Source: Hymenolepis diminuta (lineage: Eukaryota; Platyhelminthes; Cestoda; Cyclophyllidea; Hymenolepididae). From it: a stretch of 64,000 bases of DNA. The notes under the pieces are model-generated. The model had not been told where the DNA came from, searched no databases, and saw nothing but the letters and a program-made list of their open reading frames with translations. A program made the position numbers and the translations under genes. The DNA lies in the NCBI GenBank assembly GCA_900708905.1, contig CAADRB010000022.1, positions 2,100,246 through 2,164,245 on the forward strand. Reading direction: 5' to 3'. This document shows positions 39,701-45,924 of this stretch, in pieces (position 1 is the stretch's first letter; every line of letters starts with the position of its first letter).

Positions 39701-42129
39701 CTAGAAATCGTCTTACATTTGAATCGTTATCAGTGCTAAAGTAAAGTATTTTTATTTACGGTAGATCAGTATGAGTTTGCTTAAATCAAAGACTACCAAA
39801 CTAATATACTTGCTGATAACACGAATATAATCACAACGACGACAATTAATCAATAAAACATAGAATCAGTCATAATCTAGCGACTTTCTCACGGGAATCA
39901 TTTTGTTACAAATACTGTTCAATTCCGAATGCCGAGATGATCCAATGAATGGGGATCTCCTACTGGAAATTCTCTACAGATAAAACAATTTAGCAGGGAA
40001 ATATGGCTTTTTGCGCCCATTAGTACGCCAACACTACATACATCTAATTCATTAAAGAACATGGAATCGAAATCCACTGCTTTTGACTATTGTATAAATT
40101 TTCATATAATTAAATTCCGAATAAGGTATCCTCAAAGAAGAAACACCATAGAAAATTACACCTCGTGCATCATGGGGATTTGAGAAACAAAGATTTTGAA
40201 CTGAAAAGTAAAATGGCATGATAATAGCCAGGTTACTGCAAAAACAAGCGCAAAATGAATAAGGGCGAAAGAATATGTCAGAACATTATTACATTAAATA
40301 CACAAGGCAAAATATATTGTGACAAGTAAAAGAAACATGCAACAATCAAAATTCAGTTGTGTGAGGCATCATATATGAAAAAATACTCTTTAATAACGTA
40401 TATTTCTCTTTTATTGAGAGACAGACTCCGTTTTCGACAGTTATCATCCAAGCTTAGAGGAATCAAAGGCACCTGCATTTGACAGATTTTATGTAACTAA
40501 ATAGAGAAGAACTATTTAAATTTGTGTTAAAATTCTATTATCGCATACTCGGACCGTTTTTTTCATACTGAGGAGACAAAAAGTTGCCGTTTGAAAGCCA
40601 ATAAATGACAACTCTTAACTGTTACTCGAAACTATATGCAAACCATTTCATGATCTTTGCAGTAGTCACATATTCTGAAGGATTAGAATTACATTAATCA
40701 GGAAGACGTCTGTTTAGAAAGTTAATCAAAATGATGACTTCAACACCCCATGCTACCCAGAACATGTACTAATAAACAGATAGACATGTGGCTAGTCAGT
40801 GGGGTGCCCGATCAACTGACCAGTGTACCCCTTAGACCCCATGAGGTCAACCATTAAATGAGTCATAAGATGAAGTCAAAGTCAAGACAAGTTCGACGTA
40901 CCATAGTATTATCGGGAGCGAGATACTTAATTCCAAAGTAATCAGTTTCAAGTAGATCCAAGTTGGAACAGACGGCATCGAAGAGTTGCTGACCGTATGC
41001 GGCTTTCTATAACAAGAAGAAAACAAATCGGATTTATCCAAAATTATAAATGATCAATACGAAGGATACAAAGTATCATTATTGATAAAAAATGAAGATG
41101 AAATGGTTGCCAACACATAATACGAAAAACTGCAACAATTTCAGATATGTACGGTACAAAAGGAATCGGATTTGACCTGTAAACAACCTATTTATAGAAA
41201 TGCAAGAAAATAAAATAATTCTTCATAGAAAATAAGCATCAATTACAATTTTCTACTAAGGATCGTGCAAACGATGAAACTGAACGGAATGGCTTCAAAT
41301 ATATAGAACAAAGAAACTTTAAAAGACAATTAGTGGCCAATCACTACCGTAGATTATTAAGATTCCACATTTATTTGGATAGAAACAATCAAACTTCATC
41401 CCCTTTTCTCTAATCAATACTATATGTAGAGTTCTATTTAACCATGTCCAACCAGTATCTATGAACCGAACCTTCCTCTGTCATAGACTCAATAATACGT
41501 TTCTGTTCATCATAGAGTTATTGACAAATGCAGTTACAGCATGGTCTCGCAAAAAACGACTGATGATTAGCAAGTTCAACCATATAATACCGAGGAAGAA
41601 CTAGAATTATAACTCAACTAGAGCACCAAGTCATCTTAGATATGTATGCAAGTTTACATGTTTTACTTACATCAATGCTGAACATCTGTTGTAGTCCGTC
41701 CAACATAATAACTGCACAATCCACTGACTTCCCCGATGGTTTAAAGTTAGACGCGGAGGTATTTGACCTTCCCAGAGTGGCAGTACGGCCCATAGTCGCA
41801 GAGGGATAAGGGGAGCCCACTGCAGTCACCGGGCCAGATGCAACACCACCACCAAGTAAAGAACCTCCCGAAATGGACCCTTGTCGAGGTCCCATGGTGC
41901 CGAAACGCCGAAGGGTTGTGTAGTATTCCCTCTTAGGAACAGAATCTGGAACTTCTATTGTTCCACCGTTATAGACAGGCATTGGGCTATTCCCACCGTT
42001 GCCACTTTTCATTGCGTTTGCCTCCAGATTGGCCAAATTTATCGACCCAGTTGTTGTGTCACCTCCTATAGATCTTCGACCTGGGGAACTCAAAATTGGA
42101 CTGCCTGCGTAGTTAAAATTAATATCTTC
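3675..42129 (-). CDS. FERM domain plus tandem SPRY domain protein (gene, at least 15 exons)
   Basis: The gene was assembled from 15 exons, each bounded by AG and GT and joined in compatible phase. The visible coding length is 3,000 nt (1,000 codons), still open at both ends. Approximate residues are as follows: 1-133 Ser/Gly-rich head; 134-416 FERM with F1 (ETDYFG), F2 (LCLQVRQNLLSGQLPCSF, SYVVQSDAGDFDP, APN, FLTNAKRLALYGVHMH) and F3 (GGLLLY, RFSWPRIIKLSY, LWTLCVEHHSFFR); a possible FERM-adjacent start (SSRKFTYNHPG); 430-555 Pro/Gln/Gly-rich linker; SPRY1 at about 555-730; SPRY2 at about 757-975. FERM proteins of the band 4.1 class link membrane proteins to spectrin-actin, and SPRY domains bind partner proteins. 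The F-lobe order matches band 4.1 throughout. The SPRY sequences most resemble DDX1 and hnRNP U, but no helicase motifs are seen. The start codon is uncertain. Joining the FERM and SPRY parts into one transcript rests on phase and order; no transcript data were available. Confidence 0.82.
3828..3896 (-). CDS. FERM-SPRY exon 14
   Basis: 69 nt, phase 0 in and out, with acceptor TTTTTAG and donor GTAAGTG. It encodes PDWTPLSYVAPENLQITS plus RPGPM and follows the end of SPRY2, comparable to the short tail after the SPRY domain of DDX1. The intron to exon 15 is only 78 bp. Confidence 0.72.
3897..6910 (-). other. Intron, about 3.0 kb
   Basis: AT-rich intron between exons 14 and 13. At about 4,750-5,340 on the plus strand some phrases look faintly protein-like but are broken by stops in every frame, so I did not call a gene. 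No repeat family was recognised. Confidence 0.6.
6911..7360 (-). CDS. FERM-SPRY exon 13: SPRY2 core
   Basis: 450 nt, phase 0 in and out. It encodes most of SPRY2: GVKGEGRFYYEARV, GLARIGWTTEDG, FGFGYG, EIDNYGESFGEGDVIGCFLDL, KNGHPFG, FFPTVALNNSTVELNFG. The order and spacing match the SPRY domain of DDX1 (GxKxxxYYEV, GxxRxGWS, FGFG, FDNYGE, DxIGCYLD, KNGxxLG, FPAxxLKNxxLxFNFG). Splicing at CCTGGG|GTAGGC joins it to exon 14. If unspliced, the frame would stop after nine more codons at 6,881. Confidence 0.88.
7361..12330 (-). other. Intron, about 5.0 kb
   Basis: AT-rich intron between exons 13 and 12. I see no coding, repeat or structured element in it. Confidence 0.6.
12331..12593 (-). CDS. FERM-SPRY exon 12: end of SPRY1, linker, start of SPRY2
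   Basis: 263 nt, phase 1 in and phase 0 out. The first codons (AASMKDSRLLLNFGG) give the last SPRY1 strand. A linker follows, then GWRLNPYDATAGVEV and HWGSGWQGCRANR, which lead into SPRY2. SGWQGCRAN also occurs at the SPRY1 entrance (exons 10/11), so the two SPRY units look like an internal duplication. Confidence 0.85.
13054..13109 (-). CDS. Candidate alternative SPRY1-terminal exon
   Basis: 56 nt encoding VASMKESRLLFNFGGTTFL, a near copy of the first codons of exon 12 (AASMKDSRLLLNFGG). It has acceptor CCTGAG and donor GTAAGA. Entry phase 1 and exit phase 0 equal those of exon 12, so it could replace exon 12 in frame and join straight to exon 13, omitting the linker and SPRY2 entrance. Most differences from exon 12 are synonymous or conservative (D to E, L to F), suggesting it has been under selection. 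It could also be a decaying duplicate. Confidence 0.55.
13430..13801 (+). pseudogene. Mariner transposase, N-terminal part
   Basis: An open stretch of about 123 codons with the DNA-binding region of mariner transposase: DVVNEKTCRRWF, KKDDPGLKDEPR, and VSRQLTIYEEIRDL leading to GKVSKAGK. It ends at TGA where family members have Trp after GK, a simple TGG to TGA change. The first catalytic Asp region (DEWIRF, from about 13,918) survives in a different frame further on, so the gene is both stopped and frameshifted. Confidence 0.9.
14195..14527 (+). pseudogene. Mariner transposase, C-terminal part
   Basis: An open stretch of 110 codons with the second and third catalytic Asp in HHDSARP and YSPDLAPTDLHLF, separated by 34 residues as in mariner D,D34D enzymes. 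It ends in FYEEGMRKLMARWEDVI, NKNGDYVEH and a natural stop. It is separated from the N-terminal part by frameshifts, so no functional enzyme is encoded. Confidence 0.92.
15707..16070 (-). CDS. FERM-SPRY exon 11: SPRY1 core
   Basis: 364 nt, phase 0 in and phase 1 out. It encodes GCRANKGVKAPGCYYFEATV, GPVAVGWATNEATLSPLG, FVLGNVIDG, GTVIGCRLDLDRGVATWSCN and EPFFP, the classical SPRY order. SPRY1 lacks the FGFG and NYGE motifs kept in SPRY2, so the two copies have diverged. The final FFP is completed by exon 12, or possibly by the duplicate exon at 13,054. Confidence 0.88.
16071..17099 (-). other. Intron, about 1.0 kb
   Basis: Intron between exons 10 and 11. A 77-codon minus-strand open frame (16,154-16,387) is present, but it has no recognisable domain or clear splice support, so it is not called. 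Confidence 0.6.
17100..17392 (-). CDS. FERM-SPRY exon 10: linker and SPRY1 entrance
   Basis: 293 nt, phase 1 in and phase 0 out. It encodes an Ala/Gly/Tyr/Gln-rich linker (PAYGADASQYQYAP, YSPERWGGGES, GGQYRHGPSG) and then PESWRISTADRSRCLGIDDR and HDSGWQ, the run-in to SPRY1. The frame is open further upstream through the intron's pyrimidine tract, giving a false hydrophobic N-terminus. The splice junction CTAAAG|CC fits exon 9 in phase. Confidence 0.82.
17870..18010 (-). repeat. Diverged SINE fragment
   Basis: The blocks cagaattaaccagtgaag, ttggccactccgctcac and gcccgtttaagaaagtgttt match, in the same order, the 3' half of the SINE copies at 2,628 and 48,170. Confidence 0.4.
19271..19288. 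repeat. (AT)9 microsatellite
   Basis: An uninterrupted AT dinucleotide run of 18 bp. Confidence 0.95.
20615..20644 (-). CDS. FERM-SPRY exon 9 (30-nt small exon)
   Basis: A small exon with acceptor CTTCTACAG and donor GTAAGTT, phase 1 in and phase 1 out, encoding AWFTLPHGMN. It is separated from exon 8 by only 101 bp. Because it is a multiple of three in matching phase, it can be skipped without changing frame. Confidence 0.6.
20746..20954 (-). CDS. FERM-SPRY exon 8: end of FERM, start of linker
   Basis: 209 nt, phase 2 in and phase 1 out. It continues exactly from the F3 end (HHSFFR) with LRDYERSRKPSVLPGFSS and RKFTYNHPG, corresponding to the band-4.1 segment ...LGSKFRYSGRT (start of the FERM-adjacent region). 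It then turns into a Pro/Gln/Arg-rich linker (PPPNQRPQPAIRRMQPQRRQ). Confidence 0.85.
21120..21240 (-). repeat. Diverged SINE fragment
   Basis: The blocks ttggccagaaataacccatg, cggtcggccatccac and ttcactgaatgg match the order of the SINE middle region (aaccag, ttgaccatt, cattgaat) seen at 48,170-48,400. Confidence 0.4.
22905..22945. repeat. 10-bp inverted repeat
   Basis: GTACGTACCT is repeated as its reverse complement AGGTACGTAC after a 21-bp spacer. A further GTACGTAC lies in the loop, so alternative hairpins are possible. The function, if any, is unknown. Confidence 0.8.
23771..23788. repeat. 18-bp perfect palindrome
   Basis: TATATCACTAGTGATATA is its own reverse complement. It is intronic. 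It could be a binding site for a dimeric factor or a chance event in AT-rich DNA. Confidence 0.9.
24460..24710 (-). CDS. FERM-SPRY exon 7: FERM F3 lobe
   Basis: 251 nt, phase 0 in and phase 2 out. It encodes GVEHGLGVYYGGLLLYLSRI, RLQRFSWPRIIKLSYRKRHF, RTYAFRCATPQRAKQLWTLC and VEHHSFFR, the PH-like F3 lobe. RFSWPRIIKLSYR and the LW-C-VEHHxFFR ending are hallmarks of band 4.1 family FERM domains. Confidence 0.93.
24711..26647 (-). other. Intron, about 1.9 kb
   Basis: AT-rich intron between exons 6 and 7 with a (CA)11 microsatellite. Nothing else recognised. Confidence 0.6.
26258..26279. repeat. (CA)11 microsatellite
   Basis: An uninterrupted CA dinucleotide run of 22 bp. Confidence 0.95.
26648..26735 (-). 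CDS. FERM-SPRY exon 6: F2/F3 junction
   Basis: 88 nt, phase 2 in and phase 0 out. It encodes SPEMADRNFLTNAKRLALYG and VHMHKVL, matching the band-4.1 motif (SPAxAxxxFLExAKxLxMYGVDLH) at the end of F2. Confidence 0.93.
26736..33079 (-). other. Intron, about 6.3 kb
   Basis: The largest intron of the gene, between exons 5 and 6. It is AT-rich throughout, and I saw no coding region, transposon or structured repeat. Confidence 0.6.
33080..33262 (-). CDS. FERM-SPRY exon 5: FERM F2 lobe
   Basis: 183 nt, phase 2 in and phase 2 out. It encodes QLPCSFTSYVILGSYVVQSD, AGDFDPQRH, FAPN and RIAETHRL. The order LPCSFxxxxxLGSYxxQSELGDYDP...FAPNQ is diagnostic for band-4.1 FERM domains. Confidence 0.94.
33263..39021 (-). 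other. Intron, about 5.8 kb
   Basis: Intron between exons 4 and 5. It contains an unassigned plus-strand 124-codon ORF (35,593-35,967) and a CpG-rich patch near 38,130-38,175. The rest is AT-rich and featureless. Confidence 0.6.
35593..35967 (+). other. Unassigned 124-codon ORF in intron
   Basis: ATG-initiated open frame, antisense to the host gene. The translation is hydrophilic (many Lys, Asn, Thr) with no motif I recognise and no polyadenylation or splice context supporting it. In DNA this AT-rich a 124-codon frame can arise by chance. It is reported only because it is one of the longest frames not explained by another feature. Confidence 0.12.
39022..39139 (-). CDS. FERM-SPRY exon 4: F1/F2 junction
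   Basis: 118 nt, phase 1 in and phase 2 out. It encodes NWLFEFQVKFFPYNIDSIAE and DLTRYFLCLQVRQNLLSG, matching the band-4.1 block FxFxVKFYPPDPxxLxEDITRYYLCLQLRxDI. Confidence 0.94.
39224..39266 (-). CDS. FERM-SPRY exon 3 (43-nt small exon)
   Basis: 43 nt, phase 0 in and phase 1 out, with acceptor TTTTAG and donor GTAAGTGG. It encodes CWLKMDKKVAKQVG, equivalent to the band-4.1 F1 segment WLDxxKxIxKQVRG. The intron to exon 4 is only 84 bp. Confidence 0.88.
39267..40901 (-). other. Intron, about 1.6 kb
   Basis: AT-rich intron between exons 2 and 3. Nothing recognised. Confidence 0.6.
40902..41006 (-). CDS. FERM-SPRY exon 2: FERM F1 lobe
   Basis: 105 nt, phase 0 in and out. It encodes KAAYGQQLFDAVCSNLDLLE and TDYFGIKYLAPDNTM, matching the band-4.1 pattern KxxxGQxLLDxVCxHLNLLExDYFGL. 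Confidence 0.94.
41007..41670 (-). other. Intron, 664 bp
   Basis: AT-rich intron between exons 1 and 2. Nothing recognised. Confidence 0.6.
41671..42129 (-). CDS. FERM-SPRY exon 1 of the supported set: head and start of F1
   Basis: 459 nt, phase 0 in and out. It encodes a low-complexity Ser/Gly/Thr/Arg-rich head (SSPGRRSIGG, LRRFGTMGPRQGS, GRTATLGRSNTSAS) with several RxxS-like sites that could be phosphorylated, then SVDCAVIMLDGLQQMFSID, the first strands of the F1 ubiquitin-like lobe. The frame is open up to a good acceptor (TTTTGTAG), so the start codon lies further upstream. Confidence 0.85.
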
Positions 42130-42488
42130 CTACAAAAGGTAAGAACAGTGTCAGATTTAAGTCCGATAAAAGAACGACTCTCAAGCAGAATAATTAAGCA
42201 AGCGGTGAAATATGCACCTAAATGCTACGTGCAGGAATTAAAACTAAAAATGAATGAAACTAAATAAATGGATGAGCGAATACGCCAAGTTCTCGAGTAT
42301 GAGGGAAATATTAAAATGTTGCAGAGATTAACTATTAAACCAAATAGATTACAAAATGTTAGAAAAAGATAAATAAATCATGCGTCCCAAGCCGAGATTC
42401 ATGCAAGAATGTTAGATCTATTATACGACGTTAAACGTGCGTTGTCGCGAAATGTTAACTAGAGTAAGGTGCTACAGCACATACTCAC

Positions 42489-42500
42489 TTCGATTTCCTT
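42489..42500 (-). CDS. Possible 12-nt microexon upstream of exon 1
   Basis: AAGGAAATCGAA lies between TTTAAG and GTGAGTATG. It would add KEIE in phase 0 in front of EDINF. It was found only by looking for donors upstream, and a stretch this short is weak evidence. Confidence 0.2.
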
Positions 42501-42821
42501 CTTAAATCTTGAAAAAGAGAGAGTTAAAGAAAGCATATTTGAGCGTTTAGTGCAAAAGAAGATGAAAAACCACTACCCAAGTTGAAATATCAAACATTAC
42601 ACAAAAAGAACATCAGATTTCGAAAAGTAACTATAGCTATCTCCTTTCACTCAAAAACTAACAAGGAAGAATCATTCTGCATAAAAGATAACTCTTGTCC
42701 AATGAATAAAATCTGTCCAAAAGGAAGTAAATAAAAAATTCCGGTCTAACTTTATCAGATTTTGTTCAGTGTAGCAAATTTTCAAGACAACAAATGCGAA
42801 TTTAAAATAGATCAAACTAAC

Positions 42822-42836
42822 CGGAGGAAGAGCCAT
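42822..42836 (-). CDS. Possible start exon of the FERM-SPRY gene
   Basis: ATGGCTCTTCCTCCG is followed by donor GTTAGT. It would give MALPP in phase 0 and fits the microexon and exon 1. The sequence around the ATG (AATAATGG) is acceptable. Other start exons further upstream cannot be excluded. Confidence 0.22.
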
Positions 42837-43945
42837 TATTAGAAATTGATGAAAACACAAATTCGCATGAAATCTATAGAAAATGATAAACCCGACGCGC
42901 CAGACGAAAACTTAGACTTCAATGATTGGGTGCTGAGAATAGATGACAATGAAGTAAGGTCATATTTAACGCAAATAAACAAAATTAATTAAAGTGCAGT
43001 TTTTTTAAGTTTAGAAATTAAACTACAAAAGCTCCACAAAATTGTGTCTTAAATATTAAAATTCTAAAATCGGATTATTTTTGTATATACTTAATATTGT
43101 ATTTATAAGGTAATTGCATTACCTGTTTACGATATACGAAGTAGTTTGGAAGATTTAGCTATTCCCTTTATCACTTTAGCAGTTTCCTCATCAGTTTTTC
43201 TAATTTCTAAAAGATCGTTAATATCTATATTTAGATTTGTCAAAGGCTTCTTGTTAACTGCAAATATAAATTTAGAGACATTTTTATATCACCGATCCGA
43301 TAATTATATAAAATCAAAATTCTCCATGTTAGCAAATCTTAAATACTGTTATATATTTAGCATATGTAATTGTCTTGGATCACAGACTCCATCTATCGGA
43401 AATAAATGAAATTGAAAAAATACTGAATGTGCCTTTTTTCTGCATAAATTACTAATAATGCTAACAAAGGTTTGACTTTTTAAAAGCCATTTTAATTAAA
43501 ATAAGATAAGAATAATGACATAAATGTGAGAATAGTTTATTTCGCGGAAGGATAGATGGTAACTTAAATTCTTCAAGGTTTATTTAAACACTGCACAGCA
43601 TTTAAATTATTAAGAACAACAGATTTTTACTGTTATAAAATATGCATTAAAAAAACAGAATATGTATTGTATTTAAACTATATAATCTATTCACACGTGC
43701 GTTTTGTCACAATCATTAAATCATTTTTTCCTTTATAATTGTAAGAATTATCACTTCTGATTATTCAGCGAATAATGAATTTTATTTACTTCTCGACTCC
43801 TATAAGATACTCTTTTGTTTAATCTTATAAAAAATAAATACAACTTTGTTCCATCTAGCTAATATTTGTTTAGAAAATATAACAAACATTTTGGACTATA
43901 ATAAAATAATCATTTCTGATACTTGTAATCAGCTGCACATTATAG
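42837..43945. other. Intergenic AT-rich DNA
   Basis: This is the presumed 5' flank of the minus-strand gene. It is very AT-rich with no clear TATA or initiator element at a supported distance and no repeats recognised. Confidence 0.5.
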
Positions 43946-44409
43946 GATCCCCTAAGACATTGCACTACTCACAAATACGACCCGACAACACCACAATACA
44001 AAACGACCCAAACCTCTATATCAACACAAGGTGCACAAGGTTTTCGTATCGATAGGTCGATTTGTACTACATGCTATTTACAACCATAATGTAAATAAAT
44101 TCCTTCGAATAAAGGGGAATTAAAAGAAACAGGAATGAAAAAGTTGAAAATAAAGAATCTTACAAACAAGATTTATTTTGAAGAAAATATTATTTTCTTA
44201 TGTTTAGCTAGTGTTATACTGTCTCACTAGAATTTCCGGTAGTAATCTCGCAGAGCCAACAATCAAGAAAACTCGGTAATAAAGCAACTTAACACAGAAG
44301 CCAGCAACCCACAAAAGAACACACTTTATAGTAAGGAAGCTCAGTCTCAGTCGGCATCGACTTAAACAAATAGGCCTAATTATCAAGTGCCTTTTATCAG
44401 TGGAGAAAT
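43946..44409 (-). repeat. Ty3/Gypsy LTR segment, inverted copy
   Basis: 464 bp reading as the reverse complement of 59,109-59,572 and 59,623-60,086. The only difference I found is one base, and it sits exactly where the third copy shows n (59,890). The near identity indicates a recent origin or gene conversion. It is truncated relative to the full LTR, lacking about 75 bp at the start and 25 bp at the end. Confidence 0.93.
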
Positions 44410-44764
44410 GTGTCCTTACCAACATCATGCTCCCATGCCTTTTTGTGATATCCACAGCTATCCACTGGCGACCCAATCGATAACCACGAGCATAAACTGG
44501 TGTTCTAAAAGCAAAAGCAAAGCAGTAGGGTAATTCGAGTGGTGTAGGGAGATCTGCAATGTTGTTCTTATGACCAGCACGGAACCGGACATACCATGTA
44601 GCGAAATTTTCCCCTAAAAGAGGATAAAGTTGAAACATACCTACATATTTCACGTAGTAAGTGGAATCCTTTGTCGACTTTGAGAAATTCACCGGGGTGA
44701 AATTATTTCTCGTGATTAAAGAGATTTGGACCTCGATATCCGCGTTATTCGATAACTGAGTCAA
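44204..44764 (-). pseudogene. Fused pol/LTR open frame in the deleted Gypsy copy
   Basis: A 186-codon frame running from the leader through tether and integrase C-terminal remnants (HKNNIADLP, PVYARGYRLGRQWIAVDI) directly into the LTR (from HFSTDKR onward). It is a product of two internal deletions. It carries no catalytic motif, and I see no reason to think it makes a functional protein. Confidence 0.75.
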
Positions 44765-44881
44765 AAAACTGTTATTACCAGCTCTTTTCCGTAGAATACC
44801 GTATCCAACTCTTAGATTCGCGCAGAAATTGCACTACTTATTTTGGGGAAAATATTATTTTCTTATATGTAACATGTGCAT

Positions 44882-45282
44882 TATAACATTGACTCTCAAC
44901 ACTTTGAAAACAAATCAGGTATTAAAAGAATGAATGACAAACAGAAATAATCATATTTTATGTAATATCTACGATGTGGAGGCCGGAAAGTACACTTAAT
45001 TTCACGATCACAAACAACTCAGACCAAGAGAGTTTGATTTGCCGAATTGTCATGAGGTGTCATTCTATAAATAATTTTGATGCTATTAATAATTTGTTTT
45101 CTTAATCTTATAGCGCTTTAACTCCCGAGTAGCCGGTGATCTCTCTATGTAGCCCAACGACTCGAAAGACACGATGAAGATATTACCCCCCATGTACTAT
45201 CAGGATCTGATGACATTTCTCTCGTCTCCTGGTCGTTCTTGTGACAGAGACGGACCCTTGATAAAATCTAGAAACGGACATG
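44882..45282. other. Spacer between oppositely oriented LTR pieces
   Basis: No coding motif. Its ends carry the inverted sequences ACATATAAGAAA-TAATATTTTCCC and complement, so it sits inside a large inverted repeat. Confidence 0.5.
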
Positions 45283-45453
45283 TCACATATAAGAAATAAT
45301 ATTTTCCCAAAAACAAATCTTGTTTGTAAGATTCTTTATTTTCAACCTTTTCATTCCTGTTTCTTTTAATTCCCCTTTATTCGAAGGAATTTATTTACAT
45401 TATGGTTGTAAATAGCATGTAGTACAAATCGACCTATCTTTATGAAAACCTTA
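45283..45453 (+). repeat. Ty3/Gypsy LTR fragment, plus orientation
   Basis: Matches 59,328-59,483 (aaatcttgtttgtaagattc, tttattttcaacc, tttattcgaaggaattta, atagcatgtagtacaaatcg) with a few differences. With the minus-oriented LTR at 43,946-44,409 it forms an inverted repeat of about 150 bp with a spacer of about 1.1 kb. Confidence 0.9.
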
Positions 45454-45796
45454 TACGTCTATTTGACCCTCCTGACTCATTTCTTACACACTACTTTGCT
45501 GTTTCGCCTGTTCAGATGTAATGGCATAATCAAAACGTTTAAAATTCTTTCACTGTATTGCCGTGATAATGACACTGATGATGGCAGCGGGTTAAAAATA
45601 AGTATAACTGATTCTACCCCTTTAGGGAAAATATTAGATAATAGCGATAGACATGTAAATGTAAAAAATATTTGGTCGTGATTTTTTGTTAAGGAAACAA
45701 ACGGGAGAGTTTTATAGGATAAGTTTTAGTATTGGAAAACTTTAAAAGTGCTTTCTTTTTTAAAACTCTCCATCGGGAGCATCCTCCTGAAATTTA

Positions 45797-45892
45797 ATTG
45801 GTAGATAGCCATTGGTCAGTATATACACTCCTTTTATTTAATTGGTTTACTGCACGTAACGAATGTTATTGGTTGATTCCAGCAATATAAAA
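45797..45892 (+). promoter_or_regulatory. Promoter of the nucleoside transporter: CCAAT cluster and TATA box
   Basis: TATAAAA at 45,886-45,892 lies 33 bp before the start codon. Four inverted CCAAT boxes (ATTGG at 45,797, 45,811, 45,841 and 45,868) sit in the preceding 90 bp, the usual arrangement for NF-Y-type regulation. The transcription start must be very close to the ATG, giving a short leader. Confidence 0.55.
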
Positions 45893-45924
45893 CAGGCACG
45901 CACCACGTTAGTGCAAATTTCATA

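Larger units (their letters stand above)
43946..44881 (-). mobile_element. Internally deleted Ty3/Gypsy copy
   Basis: On the minus strand the order is: remains of a 5' LTR (about 44,881-44,791, sharing the ending ATCTAAGAGTTGG.TACGG with 60,084 onward); a PBS-like TGGTAATAACAG (44,769-44,780); a short leader; a fragment resembling the RNase H-integrase tether (AGHKNNIAD); the integrase C-terminal region (PVYARGYRLG, WIAVDITKRHGSM); and the 3' LTR piece. Gag, protease, RT and the integrase core are missing, so it cannot move on its own. Confidence 0.8.
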
